This document shows positions 32,588 through 41,346 of a stretch of DNA of 51,902 nt, in pieces. A program made the position numbers and the translations under genes. Source of the stretch: Lachnospiraceae bacterium (GTDB lineage: Bacteria > Bacillota > Clostridia > Lachnospirales > Lachnospiraceae); NCBI GenBank assembly GCA_017546025.1, contig JAFYYS010000017.1, positions 1 through 51,902 of the forward strand. Direction: 5' to 3'. Each line of letters opens with the position of its first letter. Positions within the stretch are counted from its first letter, which is position 1. The notes under the pieces were generated by a model. That model searched no databases. It saw nothing but the letters and a program-made list of their open reading frames with translations, and was not told the origin of the DNA.

Positions 32588-33274
32588 TTATTGTTCACCC
32601 GCATAACAGACCTTCCAAAAACCATGACGGATTGCCGCTTCGGCGGCAATCCGGCTTTTTATGCCCTTTTGACACACAAACAAAACACTAGCATCCCTGT
32701 CCGTGACAAATGCGACGGGATCCGCCAGAAACTCAACTAACGGCACGTTAACCGCGCCCTCGCGGTGCCCCTCGGCGTATTCTTCAGCCGAGCGTACATC
32801 GATAATCAGGTCGTATGCGGTGACACCGTCATCAAGCTGGGGAGAAGGTTCGTCATCAGGCTGCTGGACAGGCTCGTCAACAATCCTCGTCCGCCTCTCG
32901 TCCGCAAGCACTCCCGCTGCTGCCACCTGCGCGATTACTCCGCCGACTCTTACCCTCTTCGCGGGATCAGAAGCCCGCTCCGCAATCTCCAATGCTTCCC
33001 GCTCAGATATTTCTTCCTTCATCCCGAACAGGCCGCCGCGGGCGGTCATGATGCCTTTTACGTAAACCTGCGCGATATGCTCAACACAGGCGTGGCAGTC
33101 GTAGATGTCACGAAGACGCAAAGCCGCTTCGATATCCGGCTCGTCGGGTTCCAAGCGCACCCTCTTAAGCCATTCGTGCACTGTCTTTGCGGCGTTCTGC
33201 CGCGTCATGCCGGTAAGACGCCCCGCCAGTTCTTCCGCCGAGGAAGCAAGTTTTTCGGCCATATCTTTACTCAT
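32588..33274 (-). CDS. Rhodanese-domain protein with unknown N-terminal region
   Basis: 228 residues. The C-terminal half (about 125-228) is a rhodanese: YDLIIDVRSAEEYAEGHREGAVNVP and the active-site loop FVCQKGIKSR with Cys near residue 203. Single-domain rhodaneses carry sulfane sulfur. The first 120 residues are helical, with CHAC and VRVGGVIAQVAAAGVLADE, and are not recognised. Its start overlaps the alpha-galactosidase stop by 8 bp, so translation is coupled. The gene's 3' end contains, on the opposite strand, the PspC terminator. Confidence 0.8.
   Translation of the reverse strand: MSKDMAEKLASSAEELAGRLTGMTRQNAAKTVHEWLKRVRLEPDEPDIEAALRLRDIYDCHACVEHIAQVYVKGIMTARGGLFGMKEEISEREALEIAERASDPAKRVRVGGVIAQVAAAGVLADERRTRIVDEPVQQPDDEPSPQLDDGVTAYDLIIDVRSAEEYAEGHREGAVNVPLVEFLADPVAFVTDRDASVLFVCQKGIKSRIAAEAAIRHGFWKVCYAGEQ
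32628..32660 (+). terminator. PspC terminator embedded in the antisense rhodanese gene
   Basis: Plus strand: 11-bp stem CGGATTGCCGC/GCGGCAATCCG with a stable TTCG tetraloop (32639-32642), followed by GCTTTTTA. It lies about 60 bp past the PspC stop, inside the coding end of the convergent rhodanese gene. Confidence 0.85.
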
Positions 33275-35087
33275 TCACCTTCACCCGAAGCGTTACGTTA
33301 TCACAGGGCGCAAGCTCGCTTACCGAGAAGGCGGCATCATCCGAAACGCACTCCTTGCCGGTCAGAATGTCGCGAGCCGTGAAGGACTTCGCGCCCTCCC
33401 AAACCGAACGGTTCGGCAGCTTATCACCAATCGCCTTCAGAAGCTCCGAAACCGTCACGGTATAGCCTGCATCCTTGGTTTCTTCGCTTACGTTGATGAA
33501 CGAAATCGCGATGCTTCCGTCCGCGAGCGGCTTTGCCAGAATGTCGACACGGTTGATGTCGGTGAGGTACGTCGTATCAGCCGGCTCTCCGTCCGTAAGG
33601 ATGCTTGAATAAACTCTCTTCGCCTGCACGCCGAGCGGGTCCTGATTGAGCGCAATCAGCTCCTGATCGGCGATGATGTTGTAAATCCAGTCGCCCTTCT
33701 GCACACGGCGCAGGTCAAGACCGAGCATCAGAGGAGAATTCATCATGCACCACATCGTCATATGCGTGCGGCACATCGTCTCGGTAAGGCCGTTCATGCC
33801 GACCATCAGCATGTCGGGGTCGTTCCAGCCCTTATCAAGTCCCGCAAAGCCGTCCATGATGACTGCCTTGTTATACTGCGTCGTCACGCTCGGCGTATAA
33901 TCGTCCTTCCAGGCGCCCCAGCCGGGGTCTCCGTCACTGCCGACGCGGAACGTGATATCATTCAGAATCCGCCACGAATCGCCGACCTTGTAGCCCCAGT
34001 TCTGCGGGTGCGTCTTGCCCCATTCGCAGATAGAATAGATGATGTCATGGCCGGGCATTGTGCGGTTCAGTTCTTCAAGAAGCGTCGCGTAGGAGCAAAG
34101 CGTATTTTCCTGACGGCGGTGGTTCATCAGACGAAGCACGTTCTGTCCTGCTGCCAGATCCACCTCAATATCACAGGTCCGAAATACCGTATTGCCGGGC
34201 GTTTCGGGCACGAAACCGTCAAACTGAACAGCGTTCTCGCCGTAGCCGACCGCAACCTGAAGCCAGCTTCCCTGGCCCTCCTGTTTGGCCGTCGCATATG
34301 ACACCGTCAAAGTATAACGACCTGCCGAAGGCACCGTAACGTCAAACGTAAGCTCACCGCTCCGATCCCCAACAGGCGATGCCGCGGGCCCCGTTCCGTC
34401 GAACGTTCCGAGGTCGGTCACACAGCCGTTCTGCTTCGAGGCGCGAAGCCCCGTAAGCGTACCGTCCACAGCTTTAAAGCACTTCACAAATCCGTCGCCC
34501 TTCACGCAGACGCTCTGAATGTTCGGCGCGTACACATACTTCGCATTCTTCCCGTCGGAGAAGGTCGCATTGTCCCACAAATAGTAGCAGTTGTCCACCT
34601 TGATGAAATCAATCTTCCAATCGGCGTACGACTGCGCATCAACCACCTCATGCCCGCACGTGCCGACATAAGCGCCGCTGCACAGGTTCGAGCCGATGTC
34701 ATTGTACATGCCGTACAGAAGCCCTCTCTCGTGCACATAGTCGGACATTGCCATAAAGCCCGACGGAAAAGTCTCCGGGTTCGACGTCAGCTTCCCGTCC
34801 ACCCGCTCGGGCAGGTAGCAGCCGTCATCCAAAACGACAATCCGGTAGCCGAGCTTATCAAGCCCGAGCCGCAGAAGGTCGTCGCACATCGCGCGCGTCA
34901 GCGCCTCGGTATTGCCGGTTCCGAACGCGTTCCAGCTGTTCCAGCCCATGGGCGGCAGGTGTCCCTTCTTCTTGCCGCACACGGGCTTGCCGTTGCCGAA
35001 CGAATCATACCGGTACTCCGGCTTGACGGGCCGCGGGCCCTTCGCGATTAACGCATCGATTTCCTCTTTCATCTGTTCCTTGGTCAT
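33267..35087 (-). CDS. GH27 alpha-galactosidase with an inserted binding module
   Basis: 606 residues. LPPMGWNSWNAF (44-55) opens the GH27 barrel, FIKVDNCY holds the nucleophile Asp165, and WNDPDMLMVG (421-430) the acid/base Asp423. Between them, residues about 195-345 form a beta-rich insert (GELTFDVTVPSAGRYTLTVSYA, VFRTCDIEVDLAAGQNVLRL) that looks like a CBM35/CBM6-type carbohydrate-binding module. A C-terminal beta domain follows (about 490-606). There is no signal peptide, so it is cytosolic and should act on imported oligosaccharides. AAGGAG precedes the ATG. It follows hipBA and is coupled to the rhodanese gene. Confidence 0.9.
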   Translation of the reverse strand: MTKEQMKEEIDALIAKGPRPVKPEYRYDSFGNGKPVCGKKKGHLPPMGWNSWNAFGTGNTEALTRAMCDDLLRLGLDKLGYRIVVLDDGCYLPERVDGKLTSNPETFPSGFMAMSDYVHERGLLYGMYNDIGSNLCSGAYVGTCGHEVVDAQSYADWKIDFIKVDNCYYLWDNATFSDGKNAKYVYAPNIQSVCVKGDGFVKCFKAVDGTLTGLRASKQNGCVTDLGTFDGTGPAASPVGDRSGELTFDVTVPSAGRYTLTVSYATAKQEGQGSWLQVAVGYGENAVQFDGFVPETPGNTVFRTCDIEVDLAAGQNVLRLMNHRRQENTLCSYATLLEELNRTMPGHDIIYSICEWGKTHPQNWGYKVGDSWRILNDITFRVGSDGDPGWGAWKDDYTPSVTTQYNKAVIMDGFAGLDKGWNDPDMLMVGMNGLTETMCRTHMTMWCMMNSPLMLGLDLRRVQKGDWIYNIIADQELIALNQDPLGVQAKRVYSSILTDGEPADTTYLTDINRVDILAKPLADGSIAISFINVSEETKDAGYTVTVSELLKAIGDKLPNRSVWEGAKSFTARDILTGKECVSDDAAFSVSELAPCDNVTLRVKVNE

Positions 35088-35102
35088 TTCAGTCTCCTTA
35101 TA

Positions 35103-35162
35103 TTACGCATTTATGTTTGACGCCCGTTCAAGCAGAGCGGTTGTCACATCGTCCTCTGTCAT
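35103..35162 (-). CDS. Possible 19-residue ORF coupled to hipA
   Basis: The hipA stop TGA overlaps an ATG (ATGA at 35159-35162) that opens a 19-codon frame, MTEDDVTTALLERASNINA, ending 16 bp before the alpha-galactosidase start. There is no strong ribosome binding site, so translation would depend on coupling. It may be chance. Confidence 0.25.
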   Translation of the reverse strand: MTEDDVTTALLERASNINA

Positions 35163-36337
35163 TTTATTTCCCGTAATCGATCACCTAGCCCGGCAGCATC
35201 AGGTTTAATCCGTACACGACCAAAGCCCATACCGGTCAAATCCGGCGCGTTCTCCTTCACTTCCGAAATCAATTCCGTACAGCGCTTTTTTTTGATGCCC
35301 CAACGTTCTCCTACAGCCGAAAGATCCTCCGCCGTTATACCGTTACGCTTTCCGTTTACGGCAGAAGTATGCCCCATGAAATATGTCTCACTGTATGTCA
35401 GGTCATAAGCCGGAGCAAGCTTCCAGCGTGAGTCATCATAAAGCATCGAAAAGTTCTTCAAATGATCATCATAATTGTGTGCAAATGCATTGAAACACAT
35501 TACACGAAACAGTTGTTCAACCGCGGTCCTGTCTTCTCTGGTCAGCACATTGACCACTCGGAACAGAGTATCATACTCAGAAAGTGCATGCATATTCTGT
35601 TCTAAGATTCCGGCAAATGTGACAGTAAAGACCTTCTGTCCCTCTTGCCTGTCAAAGCGTTCGGTCTTAAAATATCCATCACAGTATCGCGACGGAATCA
35701 GCTGGGTTTCCGTCATAAGAATTCCGGCGTTTTTCGCGTAAAGAGAATAATCGTACTCTCTTCTGCCACTGCTTCGCTCATCGCTTCTCGCAGGAAACTT
35801 CACGATCCAATCTCTTCCGCACTCTGAGAGCAGAATCTTAGGCCTCGTTCCGCCGCTTGATCCTCCCAATCGGAACAGCAGGTCCAATTGTTCGGTTGTC
35901 TTTGATTCCAGAATCTGCTCGCATTCTTTTGCTATTTCGTCATAATCCAGTTCGCGGGCAGAATAGTCCGAAGCTTTCGACGGATAATACTCAAGCGCGC
36001 CCATCCCGGCATTTCCGACATAGGCAAGCCGTGTGAGCGTCGTTAAAGAATCTAAATGAATTCCCTGCTTTTTCAACGATCGAAGGAGCAGAAGTTCACC
36101 CCAACTGTCAGGAAGACTGTCCGCAAAAACGCCGAACAAGCCATGCAATCCATCGCGGGATGCCGCACCGGGGACAAAAACGCCCTCTCTGAGCGGGAGT
36201 GATATCGGGCTGATGGAGAAACCGTCCCGAAGCCATGAATCGCTGTAGGCAAATGCGACCAATCGGTCGGATGTCTCCGCCAGAGTTCCGACCGATTGCC
36301 CCTTATAAAATACATCCAGTGTTCTACCGTCCATCAC
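35159..36337 (-). CDS. hipA: HipA-type serine/threonine kinase toxin
   Basis: 392 residues. It has the N-terminal HipA subdomain (VFYKGQSVGTLAE, ISLPLREG, FGVFADSLPDSWG), the GGSSGGTRPK loop where HipA is autophosphorylated, the WIVKFP strand with the ATP-binding Lys, and the catalytic FAHNYDDHLKNFSMLYDD followed by APAYDL. HipA kinases phosphorylate a translation factor (GltX in E. coli) and cause dormancy. All key residues look intact. Its start overlaps the antitoxin gene by 14 bp. Confidence 0.92.
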   Translation of the reverse strand: MMDGRTLDVFYKGQSVGTLAETSDRLVAFAYSDSWLRDGFSISPISLPLREGVFVPGAASRDGLHGLFGVFADSLPDSWGELLLLRSLKKQGIHLDSLTTLTRLAYVGNAGMGALEYYPSKASDYSARELDYDEIAKECEQILESKTTEQLDLLFRLGGSSGGTRPKILLSECGRDWIVKFPARSDERSSGRREYDYSLYAKNAGILMTETQLIPSRYCDGYFKTERFDRQEGQKVFTVTFAGILEQNMHALSEYDTLFRVVNVLTREDRTAVEQLFRVMCFNAFAHNYDDHLKNFSMLYDDSRWKLAPAYDLTYSETYFMGHTSAVNGKRNGITAEDLSAVGERWGIKKKRCTELISEVKENAPDLTGMGFGRVRIKPDAAGLGDRLREIK

Positions 36338-36599
36338 GCAACACCTCCTCTATGGAAGCATATTGCGGTTCTGTAAAGAGCCGGTGCAGTTCCCCGGAGA
36401 CTCCAAGTTCCATCGCAATCTTTGTAAGAGACTTCAAAGAAATATCGCCGGATTGCTCAAATTTCTTAAGCGCACCGTAGCTGACATTACACCGGGCCGC
36501 CAACTCTTTTTGCGTCAACTTTTTAAACTTTCGAATCCGCTTTAGTCTCTGTGCCAAAGCGACATCAATTTCCGTAGGCGTTTCCCATATAAATTCCAT
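36324..36599 (-). CDS. hipB: HipB-type XRE antitoxin
   Basis: 91 residues with an XRE helix-turn-helix (KLTQKELAARCNVSYGALKK, then FEQSGDISLKSL) and a short acidic tail (EPQYASIEEVLRDGR) that probably contacts HipA. AAGGAGGG precedes the ATG. It should bind the two 18-bp operators at 36621-36678 and repress the operon, as HipB does in known systems. The 14-bp overlap with hipA keeps expression of the two linked. Confidence 0.9.
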   Translation of the reverse strand: MEFIWETPTEIDVALAQRLKRIRKFKKLTQKELAARCNVSYGALKKFEQSGDISLKSLTKIAMELGVSGELHRLFTEPQYASIEEVLRDGR

Positions 36600-36620
36600 A
36601 ACAGCAGCCCTCCTTATGAG

Positions 36621-36678
36621 TTGCCATTATTTTAGCAAAAACAGTTGTATTTGTCAATAATTGCTATTATTTTAGCAA
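36621..36678 (-). promoter_or_regulatory. hipBA promoter with two 18-bp operators
   Basis: Minus strand TTGACA (36652-36657), 17 bp, TAAAAT (36629-36634). Near-identical inverted repeats TTGC(C/T)ATTATTTTAGCAA lie at 36621-36638, over the -10, and 36661-36678, upstream of the -35. They start 40 bp apart. Confidence 0.85.
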
Positions 36679-36688
36679 TTTATAAGTC

Positions 36689-38191
36689 TCATCCCAGCTC
36701 GTAATACTTGCTATATTTCTCCCTGAAATACCTCAGCAGCGGCTCGGCGGTGGCTTCGCGGCCGCAGACGGACTGAAGGACTTCCTTCGGGAGACGGCGG
36801 CTGCCGTACCAGTGGATGTTGCGGTTGAGCCAGGCGCGGATGTCACCGATGCGGCCGGCGGCCAGCAGGTCATCGACCGGGCCGAGGTCAGCCTCGATCT
36901 TATCAAGGAACATGCCGTCGTAGATGCTTCCGAGCAGGTATGTCGGGAAGTAGCCGAAGCTGCCGTCGCTCCAGTGCATATCCTGCAGGATGCCTTCGGC
37001 GTCGTTTGCGGGCACGATTCCGAGGTATTCCTGCATCAGTTTATTCCACAGCGCAGGCAGCTCGGAAACCGGTACATTGTCACGGAATATGGCCTTTTCC
37101 ACTTCATAGCGGAGGATGACATGCAGACAGTATGTGACCTCGTCGGCAGCGGTTCGGATGAAGCTTGCGCGGACGTGGTTGATCTCCGCGGCAAACTCCT
37201 CAAGCGTCACGTCACTAAGCTCGGGCTGGAGCTTCTGAATGTCCGCGTAAATCGGTCTCCAGAAGTTGATGTTGCGGCCGAGGATGTTCTCGAAGAAGCG
37301 CGACTGGCTCTCGTGGATGCCGAGGTAGCTGCACCCGCCGGCAACCGTGTCCTTGAACTTCGGATTGACGTTCTGCTCGAAGATGGCGTGGCCGCCTTCG
37401 TGAATTGCCGAGAACATCGGATCGATGCAGTTGTCCGTGCGGAAATGGTTGGTCACACGCACGTCGGTTGAGCAGACGTCAAGCGTGAACGGATGCTCCG
37501 ACTCGGCGGTCGTGCCGCGCCCGAAGTCAAATCCGATGTAGTTTAAAAGGTATTTCTCAACCTTCTTCTCAGCCTCGGTATCGTAGGTGCGCTGAAACTT
37601 CGAATCGTCCGGCTGCGGGGCAGCAAGAATCTTCTTCACAAGCGGCACAAGCCCGTCGCGAAGCTCGGTGAAGATGCGGTCAATTGTCGCCGAATCCATG
37701 CCGCGCTCGTACTCGTCAAGGAGCGCGTCGTAAATCTCCGTGCCCGGATGCGTGTACGACTTGATCTCCTTCGTAATCTCAATCATCTTCTCTAGATGAG
37801 GCTGGAAAATGCCATAGTCATTCGCCTTCTTCGCTTCCTCCCAGGCGCGCTCCGACTCGGTCGAAATCGCAACCTTTCTGCGGAATACCTCCTCCGGAAT
37901 CCGACGGCTGCGCTCCTGGTCCTCGCGCATCGTCTTCACGATGAACTGCCAGTCATCGTCAAGCTGATTCCACTCGTCGGGCTCGGAAAGGCCCTTCAAA
38001 ATGTCATAAAGCTCGTCTGAATTCGACAGGCGGAAAGCCTCCGTCTGCACATAATCCATCGCGTCGGCATGCGCCTCAAAACCGCCCTCCGGCATGATTG
38101 TGCGCATGTCCCAGTATAAAAGCTCTGCCATCGTCTCAAACTTCGCGAGACGGGCGTTAATGTCCTTTAATTTGTCCGGTAATTCACTCAT
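36689..38191 (-). CDS. M32-family carboxypeptidase (Taq type)
   Basis: 500 residues, the usual length for the family. The zinc motif is HEGGH (264-268), followed by GIHESQSRFFEN (292-303) with the third ligand region. LYWDMRTIMPEGG near the N-terminus is the conserved YWDxxTxMP block. It removes C-terminal amino acids (not Pro) from peptides in the cytosol. The ATG at 38191 is preferred; GTG at 38200 is an alternative with AGGAAAG closer. It begins 16 bp after the stop of the membrane protein gene. Confidence 0.92.
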   Translation of the reverse strand: MSELPDKLKDINARLAKFETMAELLYWDMRTIMPEGGFEAHADAMDYVQTEAFRLSNSDELYDILKGLSEPDEWNQLDDDWQFIVKTMREDQERSRRIPEEVFRRKVAISTESERAWEEAKKANDYGIFQPHLEKMIEITKEIKSYTHPGTEIYDALLDEYERGMDSATIDRIFTELRDGLVPLVKKILAAPQPDDSKFQRTYDTEAEKKVEKYLLNYIGFDFGRGTTAESEHPFTLDVCSTDVRVTNHFRTDNCIDPMFSAIHEGGHAIFEQNVNPKFKDTVAGGCSYLGIHESQSRFFENILGRNINFWRPIYADIQKLQPELSDVTLEEFAAEINHVRASFIRTAADEVTYCLHVILRYEVEKAIFRDNVPVSELPALWNKLMQEYLGIVPANDAEGILQDMHWSDGSFGYFPTYLLGSIYDGMFLDKIEADLGPVDDLLAAGRIGDIRAWLNRNIHWYGSRRLPKEVLQSVCGREATAEPLLRYFREKYSKYYELG

Positions 38192-38207
38192 AAAACCCAC
38201 TTCTTTC

Positions 38208-39542
38208 CTACTCAAGTTCTTTCACTTTGATTCGCTCATATTCCAGAATCAGATCGCTGTAGGGGTCTGCTTTTTCATCGTATGCCGTAGATCTGCATAC
38301 ATCACCGTGTTCGTCATATTCAAACGTCGTAACCGTGACACTCAGCTCGTCCGTGATGGAAATCAGGCGCCCGTAGCCGTCGTATTTGACAGAAATGATC
38401 GGGAAATCGTAAATGCCGCTTGAGGGCATGCTCGCCACAACCTGCGTCACGCGGCCGTCTTCGTCGCACATGAAGCCAATCGGATATCCGTCCTCCTCAA
38501 ACAGCTTATCGATGCCGACTGACATCTCACGGACTTCCTTATAGCTTTCCGGCATCGGAATGATCCAGAATTTCGACATATAAGCTTTGTCATCTTTATA
38601 GGTCTTCTTGGTATGCATCGTGCCGGTGGGCAAGTAAACCCACTCCTCCTCGGAGACCGTCTGTGCCATTTGTTTCTTCGTAATCTTCTTGCTCCCGACG
38701 GTGTATTCGATTGTGTATTCAGCAGGCGAATAGATACCGTCGTATTTGTCATTTAGCAGGTCCATGACATAATAACTCGTAATGCGGCCCTCGTCATCGT
38801 AGGTATACCAGATACCGCCGTAAACCTGCAGAGCCTCTTCCTTCTTCTCTGTGGCGGCGTAAGACTCAATCTGCCCGAGCTTTCCGTCTTCCCTGTAATA
38901 GTATTTTCTCCTGATGTATACGCCGTTCTCATTCACGAAGCTGATGGACTTCCAGTAACCCTTGTCATCATACTCCAGCTCATAGCTGTCGCTCGGCGCT
39001 ATAAGGCCGTCCTCTCCGGGAAGAACATTGACAGGATCCCGATAGAACGCGGTCACATCCGACCCTTTGTAAGTGCTCCTGATGATGGCGCCGCTCTTTT
39101 CATAAACGGTGTCCATGACCATGCCGTCGCTTCGGTCGAAATGTGTCTTGCGGCCGTACTCGTCGTAGCCGTAGTGCTCCACTTCCTTTTTGCCGGTGGC
39201 ATCGGTTATCGTATAGACAGACAGGAACGACTTCGCGCCGTCCGGCGCAGGCGTTAAGGTAGGCATCGGCGTCGAAGTGGGTGTCGGTGCCGCGGTTCCG
39301 GTCATCGGAATCGTCACCTTCGGCTCCTCCGTACCGCTGTCGCCGGTGTTCTTCTTCGCCTTGTTCTTTGAAGAAATGACCCCGGCAAATGTGACACCGA
39401 TACCGGCAAAAATCAATACTGCGGCAACAATTGCGATGATGAGCGACTTCGTGCTGCGGAGCTTTGTCTCCGCGGCATCGGCCGTTTCCGTAACAGTCTC
39501 GGGTACGTTCACGTTGTTCTCATTTAAGTTGTTCTCATCCAT
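38208..39542 (-). CDS. Membrane-anchored protein with YD-repeat-like motifs
   Basis: 444 residues from the ATG at 39542 (GGGAGGA at good spacing; the ATG two codons earlier is too close). An acidic N-terminus is followed by one hydrophobic segment (about 33-58), a Lys-rich patch, a Pro/Thr linker (PTPTSTPMPTLTPAPDG) and an outer domain with degenerate repeats such as YDEYGRKTHFDR, YDDKGYWKS, YDDEGRITSY, YDGYGRLISI and YDEHGDVCRS. These resemble the YD repeats of RHS/wall-associated proteins. It should bind sugars or form a beta shell at the cell surface. Function unknown. Confidence 0.8.
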   Translation of the reverse strand: MDENNLNENNVNVPETVTETADAAETKLRSTKSLIIAIVAAVLIFAGIGVTFAGVISSKNKAKKNTGDSGTEEPKVTIPMTGTAAPTPTSTPMPTLTPAPDGAKSFLSVYTITDATGKKEVEHYGYDEYGRKTHFDRSDGMVMDTVYEKSGAIIRSTYKGSDVTAFYRDPVNVLPGEDGLIAPSDSYELEYDDKGYWKSISFVNENGVYIRRKYYYREDGKLGQIESYAATEKKEEALQVYGGIWYTYDDEGRITSYYVMDLLNDKYDGIYSPAEYTIEYTVGSKKITKKQMAQTVSEEEWVYLPTGTMHTKKTYKDDKAYMSKFWIIPMPESYKEVREMSVGIDKLFEEDGYPIGFMCDEDGRVTQVVASMPSSGIYDFPIISVKYDGYGRLISITDELSVTVTTFEYDEHGDVCRSTAYDEKADPYSDLILEYERIKVKELE

Positions 39543-39568
39543 GCTCATTCCTCCCTCTTATCACAAAA

Positions 39569-39604
39569 TTTATTACGACATTTATTACGACATTTATTGC
39601 GACA
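39569..39604. repeat. Three tandem 12-bp repeats before the YD-like gene
   Basis: TTTATTACGACA at 39569 and 39581, and TTTATTGCGACA at 39593. They fill the gap between the fic stop and the ribosome binding site of the next gene, where a regulator or promoter could lie. Confidence 0.8.
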
Positions 39605-39612
39605 TCCGTGTC

Positions 39613-40578
39613 TCATTTCAGGATTCTGTAAGAGCCATTCCGATTAGCACCCACATGCTCTATAACCCCGTCCTCTTTAAGTTGTTTCAACCCTCTTTGA
39701 ACCTGACGCTGGGACAATCCAAGACGTTCAGCCATTTTGGCGGCAGAAAGCGTTCCATTTTCCACAATCAGGTTTAGGATTCTGTCTTCTGTCTTCCCGG
39801 TCGAACAGCAATATTCACCGTTCAATTCTTTCAAAAGATCACGAATCAGCTCAAGCATGAACTGCACAAATACCGTAGACTCACCGGCAGTATTGGCGTC
39901 GTTCAGCGCCATATAGTATCCGTCCTGTCGCTCATGTATAACAGACTCTATCGGAAGCCACAGGAAGAACTCCTGCCATTTGGCCAGTATCAGTGTATGC
40001 CAAAGCCTTCCGGTTCGCCCGTTACCATCAGAAAAAGGATGTATGAACTCAAACTCGTAGTGGAAAATACAACTCTTAATTAACGGATGCAGCTTGGATT
40101 CTTTTAGCCATTCAAATAATTGACCAATCAAATCCGGCACATAATTTGCCGGTGTTCCGGCATGAATCAGCTGATCTCCGGCATAAATCCCAACGCCTTT
40201 ACTCCTGAATCTTCCGGCCTCTTTTACCAAACCGCTCATCATGATTTTGTGTGCCTTGAGAAGATCGTTTACCGAATACGGATTCAACTTTGCAATTAGC
40301 TCATAGGCCTCATAGGCATTCTTCACCTCGCGTATGTCTTGAGGCGGTCCCAAAACTCTCTTACCGGCAATAACATCACTTACCTGATCAATTGTCAGGG
40401 AATTCTGTTCGATTGCCAAAGATGAATGGATGGATCGGACACGGTTTTCACGGCGCAGTTTTGGGCTTTTCGAAAGCTGCTCCGATATTGTCATCCGTCC
40501 TGTAAGTTCTCCGATTTCAATCACAAGATTAGTTAATTCCTCCGTCATTGTAAACGGAGGCGTGTACGAATCACCCAT
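39613..40578 (-). CDS. Fic-family AMPylase-type protein with winged-helix tail
   Basis: 321 residues. The Fic motif HPFSDGNGRTGR (180-191) is complete. SSLAIEQNS (52-60) fits the inhibitory helix [ST]xxxE[GN], with Gln in place of the usual Gly after the Glu, so this is a class II, self-inhibited form. The C-terminal 60 residues form a winged helix (GTLSAAKMAERLGLSQRQVQRGLKQL). Fic proteins transfer AMP or other groups to Ser/Thr/Tyr. Its start overlaps the stop of the AAA ATPase gene by 8 bp, so the two are co-translated. Confidence 0.92.
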   Translation of the reverse strand: MGDSYTPPFTMTEELTNLVIEIGELTGRMTISEQLSKSPKLRRENRVRSIHSSLAIEQNSLTIDQVSDVIAGKRVLGPPQDIREVKNAYEAYELIAKLNPYSVNDLLKAHKIMMSGLVKEAGRFRSKGVGIYAGDQLIHAGTPANYVPDLIGQLFEWLKESKLHPLIKSCIFHYEFEFIHPFSDGNGRTGRLWHTLILAKWQEFFLWLPIESVIHERQDGYYMALNDANTAGESTVFVQFMLELIRDLLKELNGEYCCSTGKTEDRILNLIVENGTLSAAKMAERLGLSQRQVQRGLKQLKEDGVIEHVGANRNGSYRILK

Positions 40579-41326
40579 AAAAACTCCTGTCCTCTTGTAA
40601 CAGCCGCTTCAGCATCTGCTCCCTGTTCTCAAGGAACAGCCTGGTGACCTGATAGCTGTCTGTTTCCTCATAACCGACCGGGTGCACCGCCCCGTCGTCA
40701 AAGCTCAAAATCCGCGCATCCGGAATGCCGAGAAGAATCGGCGAATGCGTCGCGATGATGAACTGCCCGCCGGCCTTCACGCTCTTCACAATCTCGAGAA
40801 GAAGCGTCAGCTGCCGCTGCGGGGAAAGAGCCGCCTCGGGCTCGTCAAGAAGATAAATCCCACGCCCGCGGAAGTTCGTCTGCGCAAGCGCCAAAAAGCT
40901 CTCGCCGTGCGAGCGCCGATGGTAGTTTTGCGGCGTTCCGCCGATTTCGTGGCTGTATTCGTCCTCCGCCGACGCGACGTTATAAAAGCTCTCCGCCCGC
41001 AGGAAATACCCCCACGGTTTTCCGGCGCCCTTCACAAGCGTCAACGCGTGGCAAAGCTCGGAGTGCGAATCATACGTCGAGAACCGGTAGTTTCTCGTGC
41101 CTCCCTCAGGGTTAAAGCCGTAGCTGATGGCAATTGCCTCAAGAAGAGTAGACTTCCCTGTGCCATTTTCCCCGACGAAAAATGTGACGCCGCCGTCAAA
41201 ATCAAGTTCCGTGAGCTCCGCAATCGCAGGAATGTCCCGCAGGTAACTGTCCTGCCCAATCCGGTCCCAGTCAATCCGCAGGCCGCGCAATAGTAAATCC
41301 GTCATACTTATACCCCGATAAATCAT
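40571..41326 (-). CDS. AAA-type (ABC-like) ATPase, AAA_21 class
   Basis: 251 residues. Walker A FFVGENGTGKST (about 49-60), the ABC-like RRSHGESFLAL, Walker B GIYLLDEPEAALSP and the switch IIATHSPILLG are all present, in the compact RecF/SMC-like fold without a long coiled coil. Such ATPases often act as sensor or motor in two-gene defence or toxin systems. The ATG at 41326 has AGGAG very close; the ATG seven codons later is an alternative start. It lies 20 bp after an XRE gene and overlaps fic by 8 bp. Confidence 0.88.
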   Translation of the reverse strand: MIYRGISMTDLLLRGLRIDWDRIGQDSYLRDIPAIAELTELDFDGGVTFFVGENGTGKSTLLEAIAISYGFNPEGGTRNYRFSTYDSHSELCHALTLVKGAGKPWGYFLRAESFYNVASAEDEYSHEIGGTPQNYHRRSHGESFLALAQTNFRGRGIYLLDEPEAALSPQRQLTLLLEIVKSVKAGGQFIIATHSPILLGIPDARILSFDDGAVHPVGYEETDSYQVTRLFLENREQMLKRLLQEDRSFYG

Positions 41327-41346
41327 CTCTCCTCATTTTATAATAC

